This document shows, piece after piece, positions 1 through 8,743 of a stretch of 64,000 nucleotides of DNA. How positions within the stretch are numbered: the stretch's first letter is position 1; every line of letters begins with the position of its first letter. Position numbers and translations under genes: made by a program. Where the stretch lies: assembly GCA_020850355.1 (NCBI GenBank), contig JADZEX010000020.1, positions 62,001-126,000 of the forward strand, given 5' to 3'. Source of the stretch: Fimbriimonadaceae bacterium (lineage in GTDB: Bacteria > Armatimonadota > UBA10988). The notes under the pieces were generated by a model, which saw only the letters and a program-made list of their open reading frames with translations, did no database searches and was not told the DNA's origin.

Positions 1-1003
1 GTACCGCGCTACCGAACTCCACGGCGAGTTCCTGCGGCCGCTCGCCGACCAGCGCGGTGGCGGTGGTCAGCAGCACGAACTTCAGGCTGCCGTCGGGCCA
101 GAAGGCCGTCGCGGCGACATCGGCGGGCAACTCGCGGCCGTCGCGCAGCAGCCGCACGTTGGCCGGGTCGAAGAGCGTGCCCAGCGGCAGCGGGAAGCCC
201 CACCGGAGGGGCACCGCCGGCCCCGCCTGAGCGGTGGTCGGATGCACCGTGACGGCCACCCGCTGGCGCTCGACGGTGGCCGGCCGGGCGACCCGCGGAC
301 GGGTCGTCCAGGGTAGCGCCGGGACCGCGCGGTCGGCCGCCGGGCGCGGCACGGCAGGTTCTGCGGTCGCTCGCGGCAGGCCCCGGAAGGCCCGCCCGCT
401 GGGCTTCACGACCGGCGGCAACTCGCCCCCGCGGCGCGGCAGCGACACCGTGATCCAGTCGGTCGACTTGCCCTGCGGGCCGTTCCGCTGGCTCAGCAGC
501 CGGAAGCGCACCTGCGCCGTGGTGGCGTCGCCGGCCAGGGGCAGGTCGTCGCTGAGGTACAGCACGTCGTCGTGCAGCACCCACCGCGACCGCGCCGGCC
601 GCGACTTGGCCAGCGTCAGATTGTGGCTCGCCTCGCCGCCCGCGCCGGCCAGAAACTGGTACATCAGGTCGCAGCCGCGCACTTCGGCCTTGTCCTGCCG
701 TCCGGTCGCCAGGTCGTTGTCGGCATCGAGGTAGACGATCAGACTGCTGCCCGGCAGCTCCACGGGCGGCTGCAACCGCAGCGCCCAGATCCAGCGCGGC
801 CCGGCGACGTTGGCCAGGTAGACGGCGGTGAAGTCCAGCGCCGCCGCCGGATTGCTGGCCAGCGGCGCCAGCTCCTGTGCCAGCGCCAGCTCACAGCCGG
901 CCGCCGGGGCGCCCAACGGGCCAGCCACCGCCGCTGGCACGCGCCAGGTAGCTGGCGCAGCCGTCGTGGTCAAGGCGCTGAGAACAGCCAGCAGGGGCAG
1001 CAT
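1..1003 (-). CDS. Exported PcRGLX/YetA-like polysaccharide lyase, N-terminal part (cut by left edge)
   Basis: An open frame runs leftward from ATG at 1003 (AGGAG six bases upstream) to the window edge without a stop, giving at least 334 residues. It begins with a hydrophobic, Ala-rich signal-like segment (about residues 1-18). A beta-rich stretch follows, including a YLDADNDLATG motif. The last 70 visible residues, with WGFPLPLGTLFDPANV and WPDGSLKFVLL, match the pattern of the N-terminal RIFT-barrel domain of exo-rhamnogalacturonan lyases (PcRGLX/YetA family). Those enzymes cleave pectic rhamnogalacturonan-type chains. The catalytic domains would lie beyond the window, so substrate and activity are inferred. 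It is divergent from the lipase-like lipoprotein gene at 1185. Confidence 0.7.
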   Translation of the reverse strand, partial: MLPLLAVLSALTTTAAPATWRVPAAVAGPLGAPAAGCELALAQELAPLASNPAAALDFTAVYLANVAGPRWIWALRLQPPVELPGSSLIVYLDADNDLATGRQDKAEVRGCDLMYQFLAGAGGEASHNLTLAKSRPARSRWVLHDDVLYLSDDLPLAGDATTAQVRFRLLSQRNGPQGKSTDWITVSLPRRGGELPPVVKPSGRAFRGLPRATAEPAVPRPAADRAVPALPWTTRPRVARPATVERQRVAVTVHPTTAQAGPAVPLRWGFPLPLGTLFDPANVRLLRDGRELPADVAATAFWPDGSLKFVLLTTATALVGERPQELAVEFGSAV

Positions 1004-1184
1004 CGCGGACTCCTGGGGAGGTCTACTTCGCACCCGCGGAGGGCTCCCCTCCAGGCGCCGGAGGTACCGGCTCGACCGCCAAGACCAGGGAAACCACCGA
1101 TCCTGCGCCCCAAACCGCGGCCGCGCTGGCGGCGACCAGCTCTCAGACTGACTGCGCCGGGCAGCGGTCGCGGGAGAGGTTGCG

Positions 1185-3290
1185 ATGCGTCTGGGACGGC
1201 CGGGGTGGTTGGTCCTGTGGCTTGGCGGCGGCTGGCTGGCCACTGGCTGCGGTGGCGGCGGGCCGGCCGCCACCACACTGCAGATCACGCCGGGCGATGT
1301 CCGGCTGGCCGCCGGATCGCAGCAGCAGTTCTCTTTCACGACGCGCACGAACACCACCGCCAGCCGGCAGGCGGCCACCTGGCGGTGCGATCCGCAGATC
1401 GGCACGATCTCTGCGAACGGCCTCTTGACCGCGACGACCCGCACCTCCACGGCAGCGCCGGTGAGCGGCACCGTGTCCGCGACCGCCAATGGCCTGACCG
1501 GCTCGGCGACCGTCACGGTGGTGGTCGCCGACCTGGCTCGGCTGGTGATCGAACTACCCGCCGGAGCCACGGCGACGGCCCTCGAGGTCGGCACGCCGTA
1601 CCAACTGTCGGCGGTCGGCGAAGACCGCCACGGCAACCGCGGGGCGGCCGCCGCCCGGATCGTCGTGACGCCCGAGTGGACGGTCAGCGGGCCGGCCTGG
1701 ATCGATCCGAGCGGCCGCCTGCTGGCGACCAGCGCGGCGGCGTTCGAGGTCGCGGCGACCTACCAGGGCTTCACCGCCACCCTCCCGGCCCAGGCCGCCC
1801 TGGCCAGCGACGCGAGCGCGGTTGCGGGGCAGGTCCTCGGGTCAGGTGGCAGCACGACCCTGAGCGCTGGCGGCTTTGGTCTGACGGTCAACCACTCCGG
1901 CAGTGGGTCCGCCGCCGTGGTCCTGGAAGCGGTACAGCCAGCGGTCACCACCCCGACCGAGCAACTGCCCGGTGAGCTGTCCGCGACCGCCGCCCGGGTC
2001 TCGTTTCCGTTGCAGCCACCCGTGGGCAGTACGGTGCTGACGGTGCCCAAGGAGGCCCTCGCCAGCGACACGGCGCAGTGGCCGGTGACCATTTTGGATG
2101 GCCGCCTGCTGCCGCTCCCGGCGGACCGCGCGACGGAGTTCGGCGACCGCTTCGAGGTCAGCTTGCCGGCCACCTTCGGCACCGCGCCGCCAGCCGCCGG
2201 CCGTGGCTGGTCAGCGCGGCTCCCAAAGATCGGGCTGCTCAAGAAGCGGATCACCACCTTCCAGTTCCAACTCGGTCCGCTGGTCGCCGCTGGCCAGGCG
2301 ATGCACGCCAACTTCGTCTACGGCCCAACACACGACGACCGCCTGGACGAGGGCTACGGCGTGAGCGGCGCGCGCGGCCAGCGCTGGCCGCAGCGGGGCC
2401 GCGTGGCGCTGGTGATCCACGGGCTCTTGAGCAACCCCAGAGTCTGGCTCAAGCCGCCCCGCAACTCGTTCGTCGATTACCTCAGCCAGGACCGAACCAG
2501 TGGGGGCTTGGGCTATCAACACGTCTGGGCATTCCACTACAACACACTTCGGCCGGTCACAGAGAATGCCCAGATTCTGAGCAACCTGCTGGACGCCGCC
2601 GCAGTGCCTGACGAGGGCCTCGACATCTTCGCCCACAGCATGGGCGGCCTGGTCGCGCGCTACGCGCTCGAACGACTTGGTCAGGGTCGTCGCGTGGTGC
2701 GTTTGGTGACCCTCGGCACGCCCCACAAGGGGACCGTCGCGGCGACCCACCAGGGCATTCTCGACGTTCTCTTGAGCGACTCCCAGGTCTGGCGACCGGT
2801 CGGCGGCCCGGACAGCATCGCCGACCTGGCACCAGCCGCCAGCGCACCCGGTGGGCTGATTGCGACGCTGTCGCAGCCGCCCGCACCGCGCGTCCCAACG
2901 GTCTACTACGCCGTCGCCGCTGACAGCGACGGCGCGTCCCAGGCCTTGCTGGATGCCGTCCGCCACTGGAGCGTCCATTGGTCGTTGGATGCGGCCGACC
3001 TGCAGCTCCTGGACGACCTGCAACAGGACGGCGACGGCGTCGTCCACCTCGCCAGCGCGCTGGCCGTGCGCGAGACGGTGCAGATCAGCGACTGGAGCAG
3101 CCCGTTTGACTCCGCCTGGAGCTTCCTGTCCGACCACGGCGGGATGTACGCTGGCGCCCCGGCGCCAGCTCCCTTCCAGGGCACCCGGCAGGTCGGCTAC
3201 GACCACCTGCAGATGACCACCGCGTTGTCGGTGCGCTCCGCCATTCGGCAGTGGTGGCACGTCACCAACGTGCCGGTGGCGGTGCATTGA
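1185..3290 (+). CDS. Lipoprotein with Ig-like domains and PGAP1/lipase-type alpha/beta hydrolase
   Basis: 701 residues. The N-terminus is a lipoprotein signal ending in a WLATGC-type lipobox near residue 25, so the protein is probably anchored outside the cytoplasm. Residues about 28-210 resemble two bacterial Ig-like (Big/BACON) repeats. The C-terminal half is an alpha/beta hydrolase: an oxyanion HGLL motif near residue 412, the nucleophile elbow AHSMGG with Ser485, and a TLGTPHKG motif just after, as in PGAP1-like esterases and triacylglycerol lipases. A candidate catalytic His lies in GYDHLQM near the C-terminus. The ATG at 1185 is preceded by GGGAGAGG. It is followed 20 bases later by the VWA lipoprotein gene and is probably cotranscribed. 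The natural ester substrate is unknown. Confidence 0.8.
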   Translation: MRLGRPGWLVLWLGGGWLATGCGGGGPAATTLQITPGDVRLAAGSQQQFSFTTRTNTTASRQAATWRCDPQIGTISANGLLTATTRTSTAAPVSGTVSATANGLTGSATVTVVVADLARLVIELPAGATATALEVGTPYQLSAVGEDRHGNRGAAAARIVVTPEWTVSGPAWIDPSGRLLATSAAAFEVAATYQGFTATLPAQAALASDASAVAGQVLGSGGSTTLSAGGFGLTVNHSGSGSAAVVLEAVQPAVTTPTEQLPGELSATAARVSFPLQPPVGSTVLTVPKEALASDTAQWPVTILDGRLLPLPADRATEFGDRFEVSLPATFGTAPPAAGRGWSARLPKIGLLKKRITTFQFQLGPLVAAGQAMHANFVYGPTHDDRLDEGYGVSGARGQRWPQRGRVALVIHGLLSNPRVWLKPPRNSFVDYLSQDRTSGGLGYQHVWAFHYNTLRPVTENAQILSNLLDAAAVPDEGLDIFAHSMGGLVARYALERLGQGRRVVRLVTLGTPHKGTVAATHQGILDVLLSDSQVWRPVGGPDSIADLAPAASAPGGLIATLSQPPAPRVPTVYYAVAADSDGASQALLDAVRHWSVHWSLDAADLQLLDDLQQDGDGVVHLASALAVRETVQISDWSSPFDSAWSFLSDHGGMYAGAPAPAPFQGTRQVGYDHLQMTTALSVRSAIRQWWHVTNVPVAVH

Positions 3291-3310
3291 GAGGCGCTGG
3301 GGAGAGCCCG

Positions 3311-5080
3311 ATGACACGACGCGTTGCTGTGCTGGCGCTCTGCGTGAGCGTCTGTCTGAACGGCTGCGGCGGCAGTGGCCACGACCAGGCCACGCCGCCC
3401 GGCACGCCGCTGGCCACGGACCTGCCGGCGCCGGCGCCGGACCGCGGCCGTGTCGTCTTCACAGTGGCCTGGCCCCGCGGCACGCGGTTGATCCCACCGG
3501 AGACCACGCGCCTGGTGGTGGCGGTCAGCGCGCCAGAACTGCGAGAGCCGGTGGCCGCGACGATCGACCGGCCCGACCTCGCCAGCGGTCCGGTGACGGT
3601 GGCGATGGACATCCCGGCAGGAACCCGCCGGCTGTTCTCGGCGGTGGCCCGGCAGGTCGCTGGGCTGGACAGCTACCGGGTCAACACCAGCCCCGCCGCC
3701 GCCGAACTGGCAGCCGGCACCGCCGTCGCGGCCGGGACCGATCCGGTCGCTCGGGGGATCTTCCCGGGCCAGACGGTTGCCGCCGACATCGAGTTGCAGG
3801 CAGCGGGAACCCCGCCCAGCGGGGCCACCGCGGTGCAGGTGTCGGTGCAACAGGTCTTGGCCGACAGCTTCCCGATGGTGCTGGTGCTGCAGCTCTGGCG
3901 CGACCAGGACGGCAACCCCTTGACCAACTTGAACGCGGCCAACCTTGAGCTCACCGAGAACGACCAGCCGGCCCCGATCGTCGACGTCCGCTCGGTGCAG
4001 TCCGCCGAGACCAACCTCAACTGCGCCTTGGTGCTGGATCGCAGCGGCAGCATGGCCGGCTCGGCCCTGACCGCCCTGCGGGTCGCCGCCAGCGACTTCA
4101 TCGGCCGGTTGCAGGCCGGCGACCGGGGTGCGGTGGTCTCCTTCGCGTCCGATGTCACCACCGACCAGCCCTTCACGGGCGACTTCGGCGTCCTGCTCCA
4201 GGCTGTCGCCGGACTGACCTCCGGCGGGTCCACCGCCCTCTGGGATGCCGTCGGACGCGGGCTCGAGCTGGTGGGCGACGAGAACGGCCGCAGCGCGGTG
4301 ATCGCGATGACCGACGGCGGCGAAAACGCCAGCCGCCGCTACACCTTCGACGCGTTGGTCGCCCAGGCCACCGGCACGGGGGTGCCGATCTTCACGGTTG
4401 GCCTGCCCGGAGACACCTTCGAACCGGCCGACCTGATCGACTTGGCGCAGCGGACCGGAGGGGTCTACCACCTCAGCCCGACGGCCGACCAGTTGACCGG
4501 CATCTACCAGCGCATCGCCAACCAGTTGGCGGGCCAGTTGCGAGTCAGCTTCATGTCGCCCGCGCCGGCGCCCTCGCCCGCGCCCCGCACGCTCCGCTTG
4601 CGCTGCCACTACGGCGACTTGGAGCGCGAGTTCGTGACCACCTACGTCTACAACGGCCCGGCCGTCAGCCACCTGCCGCTGGACCTCGCCGGCAGCGGCG
4701 ACCTGGGCCCGTCGGACCCGGTGCACAGCGGCCGCGGCTACTACGACGACGTCCGCTTCCAGGCCACCCTGGACGGGCCGCTCGAGGTCACGATGACCCG
4801 CGCCGGCGCGGCGGTCGCCGACCCGTTTCTACTGGTCTATCGCGATGGCGAGCCAACCGCCATCGCTGCCGACGACGACTCCGGCGGCAATCGCGACGCC
4901 GTGGTGCGCTTCGAGGCGGCCGCGGGGGTCCGCTACACCGCCCGCTTCACGACCTACCGCGCTGGAGACACGGGGCACTTCGTCTACACGATCCGCGAGC
5001 TCCGCGGGCGCCAGCAGCGTGCGCTGTTCCCCGCGGCGACCCTGCCGGACGGCGGCCGCAGCCGGCTGAAGTCGCCTTGA
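3311..5080 (+). CDS. VWA-domain lipoprotein with C-terminal PPC-like beta-sandwich
   Basis: 589 residues from ATG 3311 (GGGGAGAG upstream); an earlier in-frame start would hide the signal peptide. A lipobox-type signal (LNGC) is followed by a Pro/Ala linker, then a beta-rich region. A von Willebrand factor A domain follows with an intact MIDAS start DRSGS at Asp243, a later threonine-containing loop, and TDGGE. The last 120 residues form a separate domain (from about LDLAGSGDL to YTIREL) resembling bacterial pre-peptidase C-terminal (PPC) domains. The small lipoprotein encoded next carries the same domain. The role is probably cell-surface adhesion or complex assembly; the partner is unknown. 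Confidence 0.8.
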   Translation: MTRRVAVLALCVSVCLNGCGGSGHDQATPPGTPLATDLPAPAPDRGRVVFTVAWPRGTRLIPPETTRLVVAVSAPELREPVAATIDRPDLASGPVTVAMDIPAGTRRLFSAVARQVAGLDSYRVNTSPAAAELAAGTAVAAGTDPVARGIFPGQTVAADIELQAAGTPPSGATAVQVSVQQVLADSFPMVLVLQLWRDQDGNPLTNLNAANLELTENDQPAPIVDVRSVQSAETNLNCALVLDRSGSMAGSALTALRVAASDFIGRLQAGDRGAVVSFASDVTTDQPFTGDFGVLLQAVAGLTSGGSTALWDAVGRGLELVGDENGRSAVIAMTDGGENASRRYTFDALVAQATGTGVPIFTVGLPGDTFEPADLIDLAQRTGGVYHLSPTADQLTGIYQRIANQLAGQLRVSFMSPAPAPSPAPRTLRLRCHYGDLEREFVTTYVYNGPAVSHLPLDLAGSGDLGPSDPVHSGRGYYDDVRFQATLDGPLEVTMTRAGAAVADPFLLVYRDGEPTAIAADDDSGGNRDAVVRFEAAAGVRYTARFTTYRAGDTGHFVYTIRELRGRQQRALFPAATLPDGGRSRLKSP

Positions 5081-5296
5081 AACCTGGCCCACGGCGCGGT
5101 CCGAGCGGCGTGGGTGTGCGGCCACCGAAGGAGGTGACCTGACAGCGCCCCAGCGAGGTAGGGTTTCGCTCCGCCTCGCAGATCTGGCTGGCAAAGGGCT
5201 CGGCGGCTGCTGACCGGCGCGACCGGCGCAGCTTCTGCCGAGAGCGATCTGACGGGCCGTGCCCAGAAAGGCCCGGTGCCTTGATTGGAGTAGCTG

Positions 5297-5797
5297 ATGC
5301 ATACGTTGCGACGAGTCGCGGCTCTGGCGGCTGGCTGTGGGTTGCTGCTGGCGGTGGCTGCTGGTTGCGGTGGTGGTGGCGGTGGGGGCCTGATCGATCT
5401 GACCGGCTCTGGCACCCTCGACAGCGGTGACAGTGTCTTCACGAACGGCACGTACTTCGACAGCGTGAACGTCCGAGCGACTCGCGACGGCTTGATCCGC
5501 GCCACCATGGACCGGGCGGGCAGCAATCCGGTGGCGGATCCATTCCTGGCCGCCTTCCGAGCGGACGAGACGGCTTCCTTCGTCGTCAACGACGACGGCG
5601 GCAGCGGCCTCAACGCGACGTTGCAGTTCACGGCGACCGCGGGGGCGCTGTACCGCATCGCCTTCTCGACGTTCCGGGCTGGCGACTCGGGCAGCTACAG
5701 CTACACGATCCGCGAGGTCGACGCCAGCTCCCGCGCCGTCGCGGACGATGATCCGGCCAAGCCCGGCGCGGCCCCAACCGCGCGCGTCGCGCCCTAA
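5297..5797 (+). CDS. Small lipoprotein consisting of one PPC-like domain
   Basis: 166 residues: lipoprotein signal (VAAGCGGGGGGG) followed by a single beta-sandwich domain. This domain is clearly paralogous to the C-terminus of the VWA protein encoded just upstream: GSGTLDSGDS versus GSGDLGPSDP, VADPFL in both, FRAGDSG versus YRAGDTG, and YTIRE in both. The start at 5297 follows GGAG. A 216-base leader with several GC-rich inverted segments separates it from the VWA gene, so it may have its own promoter. No enzymatic residues are visible. It probably displays a binding domain at the cell surface. Confidence 0.7.
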   Translation: MHTLRRVAALAAGCGLLLAVAAGCGGGGGGGLIDLTGSGTLDSGDSVFTNGTYFDSVNVRATRDGLIRATMDRAGSNPVADPFLAAFRADETASFVVNDDGGSGLNATLQFTATAGALYRIAFSTFRAGDSGSYSYTIREVDASSRAVADDDPAKPGAAPTARVAP

Positions 5798-5815
5798 GCC
5801 CACCGGCACTGGCCT

Positions 5816-5850
5816 GGCCGCCGCGGGCAGGAGAAGCCCCCGCGGCGGCC
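5816..5850 (+). terminator. Strong GC hairpin, candidate terminator without U-tract
   Basis: A perfect 12-bp inverted repeat (5816-5827 and 5839-5850) with an 11-base loop lies 18 bases after the stop of the small lipoprotein gene and 35 bases before the beta-helix gene. No run of T follows, so intrinsic termination is uncertain. It may be an mRNA-stabilising stem. Confidence 0.35.
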
Positions 5851-5885
5851 AAGCCACGGTCGGCCGTGTGGCCAGGAGCGCCTGA

Positions 5886-7490
5886 ATGCCCGCCGTGCGA
5901 CGCCGTGCACACCACCTCCGAGGGCCGCTGCTGTGGCTGCTGTTCGGGCTGCCGGCCGGTTGGGCGCAGGCGCCGGCCCCGTTACCAGCCGGGCCGGGCG
6001 GCCGGGAGGCCGAGATGACGCAAGCCACCGAACCAGCAGTCACCTACGAAGCCCACGGCGCCGTGGGCGATGGCGTTGCCGACGACTTGCCGGCGATTGT
6101 CGCCGCGCACGCCTATGCCAACGAGCACCGGCTGCCGGTCAAGTCCAATCCCCAGGCCACCTACCACCTCGGCCGGCGAGCGCTGACGGCGATTCTGGCG
6201 ACCGACACCGATTGGAGCACCTCGCGCTTCACCATCGACGACACCGCCGTCGAGGACCATCGCAAGTCGCTGTTTGCGGTGCGGTCGCTGCTGCTACCCG
6301 TGAAGCTGGCGCTGGAGCGTCTGACCCGCGACCAGCGCCAGGTCGACGCCCGGCCGCCGAGCGACTGTTGGGTGCGCGTCGAGACCAGCCAGAAGCGCCT
6401 CTACATTCGGCGCGGGTTGAATCAGAACAGCGGCACGCCGCAGCGCGACTGCTTCATCCTGCGGCGTGACGGATCGATCGAGGGGGACATCGACTGGGAC
6501 TACCCGCAGATCACCAAGGTCGACGCGCGGCCGCTCGACGAGCAGACCCTGACCGTGCGCGGCGGCATCTTCACGACCACCGCCAACTGCATGAAGCAGG
6601 AGACCGGCTACAACTACTGGGCCCGCAACATCAGCATCTCCCGCTCCAACACCGTGATCGACGGGCTGCAGCACCGCATCGTTGGGGAGACTGAGGTCGG
6701 CCATCCCTACAGCGGGTTCCTGACCGTCAGTGGCTGCGCCAACGTGACCATCCAGCACTGCTTCGTCAGTGGCCACCGCACCTACAGCACGATCGGCTCG
6801 GCCGGTAAGCCCGTCAGCATGGGGACCTACGACCTGAGCGCCAACGAGGTCGTCAACTTCACGCTCCGCAGCGTCACCATGGATGACATCTGCGACGGCC
6901 GCAAGTGGGGCGTGATCGGGACCAACTTCTGCAAGAACATCCTGCTGGAAGACTGCGTGCTGTCGCGCATGGACACCCACCAGGGCGTCTCAGGGCAGTA
7001 CACCATGCGGCGCTGCACGCTCGGCTACGCCGGGCTCAACGCCATCGGCCGCGGGACCTTGTTGGTGGAGGACTCGACCCTCAATGGGCGGTCGTTGATT
7101 GGTCTGCGCGGTGACTACGGCAGTACCTGGGAAGGGTCGGTGGTGATCCGCAACTGCCGTTGGGTCCCCGGCTGCGGTGCCAAGGTGGTGCCCTATCTGA
7201 TCGCCGGCAACAACGACGGCGCGCACGACTTCGGGTACCCCTGCTTCATGCCCCGCGAGGTCCGCATCGACGGCCTGCAGATCGACGACCGCCAGCACCC
7301 TGATGGGTACGGCGGGCCCTACCTTTTCACCGACCCGGATGGCAACGGCGACGCCACGACGGGGCGCTTCCCGTACCGCTTCACCGAGCAGGTCACCCTG
7401 CGCAATGTCACCGTGGCCAGTGGCCTGGCGCTGCAGCTTTCGCCGGACGCGCGGCTGAACGCCGCGGTGAAGGTCAGCCGGACCGACTGA
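5886..7490 (+). CDS. Exported right-handed beta-helix (pectate-lyase-fold) protein
   Basis: 534 residues from ATG 5886 (CAGGAG upstream). The signal peptide has a twin-arginine-like start (RRRAHH) and ends near AQA (about residue 28). The segment YEAHGAVGDGVADDLPAI matches the pectate lyase superfamily / GH28-like opening in which GDGxxDDxxAI begins the helix. The rest has Asn/Cys/Val-rich coils typical of parallel beta-helix enzymes (NVTIQHCFVS, NILLEDCVL, TLLVEDSTL). The family acts extracellularly on acidic polysaccharides as lyase, hydrolase or epimerase. Which one applies here cannot be told from sequence. It is followed 71 bases later by the tandem beta-sandwich gene. Confidence 0.75.
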   Translation: MPAVRRRAHHLRGPLLWLLFGLPAGWAQAPAPLPAGPGGREAEMTQATEPAVTYEAHGAVGDGVADDLPAIVAAHAYANEHRLPVKSNPQATYHLGRRALTAILATDTDWSTSRFTIDDTAVEDHRKSLFAVRSLLLPVKLALERLTRDQRQVDARPPSDCWVRVETSQKRLYIRRGLNQNSGTPQRDCFILRRDGSIEGDIDWDYPQITKVDARPLDEQTLTVRGGIFTTTANCMKQETGYNYWARNISISRSNTVIDGLQHRIVGETEVGHPYSGFLTVSGCANVTIQHCFVSGHRTYSTIGSAGKPVSMGTYDLSANEVVNFTLRSVTMDDICDGRKWGVIGTNFCKNILLEDCVLSRMDTHQGVSGQYTMRRCTLGYAGLNAIGRGTLLVEDSTLNGRSLIGLRGDYGSTWEGSVVIRNCRWVPGCGAKVVPYLIAGNNDGAHDFGYPCFMPREVRIDGLQIDDRQHPDGYGGPYLFTDPDGNGDATTGRFPYRFTEQVTLRNVTVASGLALQLSPDARLNAAVKVSRTD

Positions 7491-7561
7491 ACGGTCGCAG
7501 AAGGAGATCGGCGGGCGCTGGCGATCCGTAGGTCGACGACACGGCTGGACGGAGGACTGCG

Positions 7562-8728
7562 ATGCGCCCCTTGCTGTTGACTGTGCTGCTGGCCGCCTCG
7601 GCGGCCCTGGCCGAGCTGCCGGCGCCCTGGAAGAGCGCCGACCTGGGCTTTGTGAACACTGCCGGGACCGCCGCCGCCGACGCCGGCACCTTCACGGTCA
7701 CCGCCTCCGGCAGCGACATCTGGGATCTCGCTGACGGTGGCCACTTCGTCTACCAGCCGATCACCGGCAGCTTCATGCTGACGGCGCGGATTGTCAGCCT
7801 CGAGAACACCAACGAGTGGGCCAAAGCCGGGGTGATGTTCCGCAGCACCACCGGGCCGGGCGCGAAGCACGCCTTCATGTGCCTCACGCCCAGCCAGGGC
7901 GCCGACTTCCAGCGTCGTGAGATGGTCGACAGCGAGAGCCTCAACTTCGGTCCGCAGCCGGCACCGCTGCCCTACTGGGTGCGCCTGGTGCGCCTCGGCG
8001 ACGCCTTCAGCGGCTTCAGCTCGGCCGACGGCCAGAACTGGACCGCCCATGGCACGGTCGGCGTGCTCTTGACGCAGCAGTGCCTGGCCGGCCTGGCGGT
8101 TAGCGCGCACAACAACGACGCGGTCACCAAGGCCGTGATCGACAATGTCAAGTTCGAGCCGATCCGCGGGGTCAGCGAGCCCTGGAAGGCCCAGGACATC
8201 GGCGCCGTTGGCATCACCGGCTCGACCATCGACATTGGTGGGACCCTCCAGATCACCGCCTCGGGCGATGACATTTGGAACAGCGCCGACGCCTTCCACT
8301 ATGTCTACCAGCCCTGGAGCGGCGACGGGCAGATCACCGCGCGAGTGGTCAGCTTGAGCGCCAGCAACGAGTGGGCGAAGTGCGGGGTGATGTTCCGCGA
8401 GAAGCTCGAGGCGGGCGCGCGCCATGCCTATCTGCCGCTAACCGCCAACTGGGGACCCAACTTCCAGCGCCGGCCAGAGCCCGATGCCGAGAGCTTCAAC
8501 ACAGGCGTCGACGACGCCGCGCGGGCACCCTACTGGGTGCGGCTGGTGCGCGCCGGCAGCACCTTCACCGCCTACACCTCGACCGACGGCAAGACCTGGC
8601 ACCAGGCGGCCAGCGAGACGATCGCGATGGGCGCCGACATCTACGTCGGCGTCGCCGTGACCAGCCACGACAACGGCGTCACGACCGACGCGGTGGTCGA
8701 CCATCTGAAGGTTGAAAAGCCGAACTAG
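7562..8728 (+). CDS. Exported protein with two tandem concanavalin-like (DUF1349-type) domains
   Basis: 388 residues. A short signal peptide (MRPLLLTVLLAASAALA) is followed by two copies of a domain of about 185 residues. Each copy starts with PW-K-A/S-D-G and includes S-GSDIW/SGDDIW, a FHYVYQP/HFVYQP segment, NEWAK-GVMFR, a DFQRR/NFQRR segment and PYWVRLVR. This is the concanavalin-A-like DUF1349 fold that binds or cleaves sugars in other proteins. The duplication lies within one gene and the copies have diverged, so it is old. The ATG is preceded by CGGAGGAC. It probably binds carbohydrate at the cell surface. Confidence 0.75.
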   Translation: MRPLLLTVLLAASAALAELPAPWKSADLGFVNTAGTAAADAGTFTVTASGSDIWDLADGGHFVYQPITGSFMLTARIVSLENTNEWAKAGVMFRSTTGPGAKHAFMCLTPSQGADFQRREMVDSESLNFGPQPAPLPYWVRLVRLGDAFSGFSSADGQNWTAHGTVGVLLTQQCLAGLAVSAHNNDAVTKAVIDNVKFEPIRGVSEPWKAQDIGAVGITGSTIDIGGTLQITASGDDIWNSADAFHYVYQPWSGDGQITARVVSLSASNEWAKCGVMFREKLEAGARHAYLPLTANWGPNFQRRPEPDAESFNTGVDDAARAPYWVRLVRAGSTFTAYTSTDGKTWHQAASETIAMGADIYVGVAVTSHDNGVTTDAVVDHLKVEKPN

Positions 8729-8743
8729 GCAACGAGGCGGCCG

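Noticed and set aside
5081-5296. Possible cyclic-di-GMP or cobalamin riboswitch in the leader
   Set aside because: The conserved core sequences of the c-di-GMP-I and cobalamin aptamers are not present; only generic GC-rich stems are seen.
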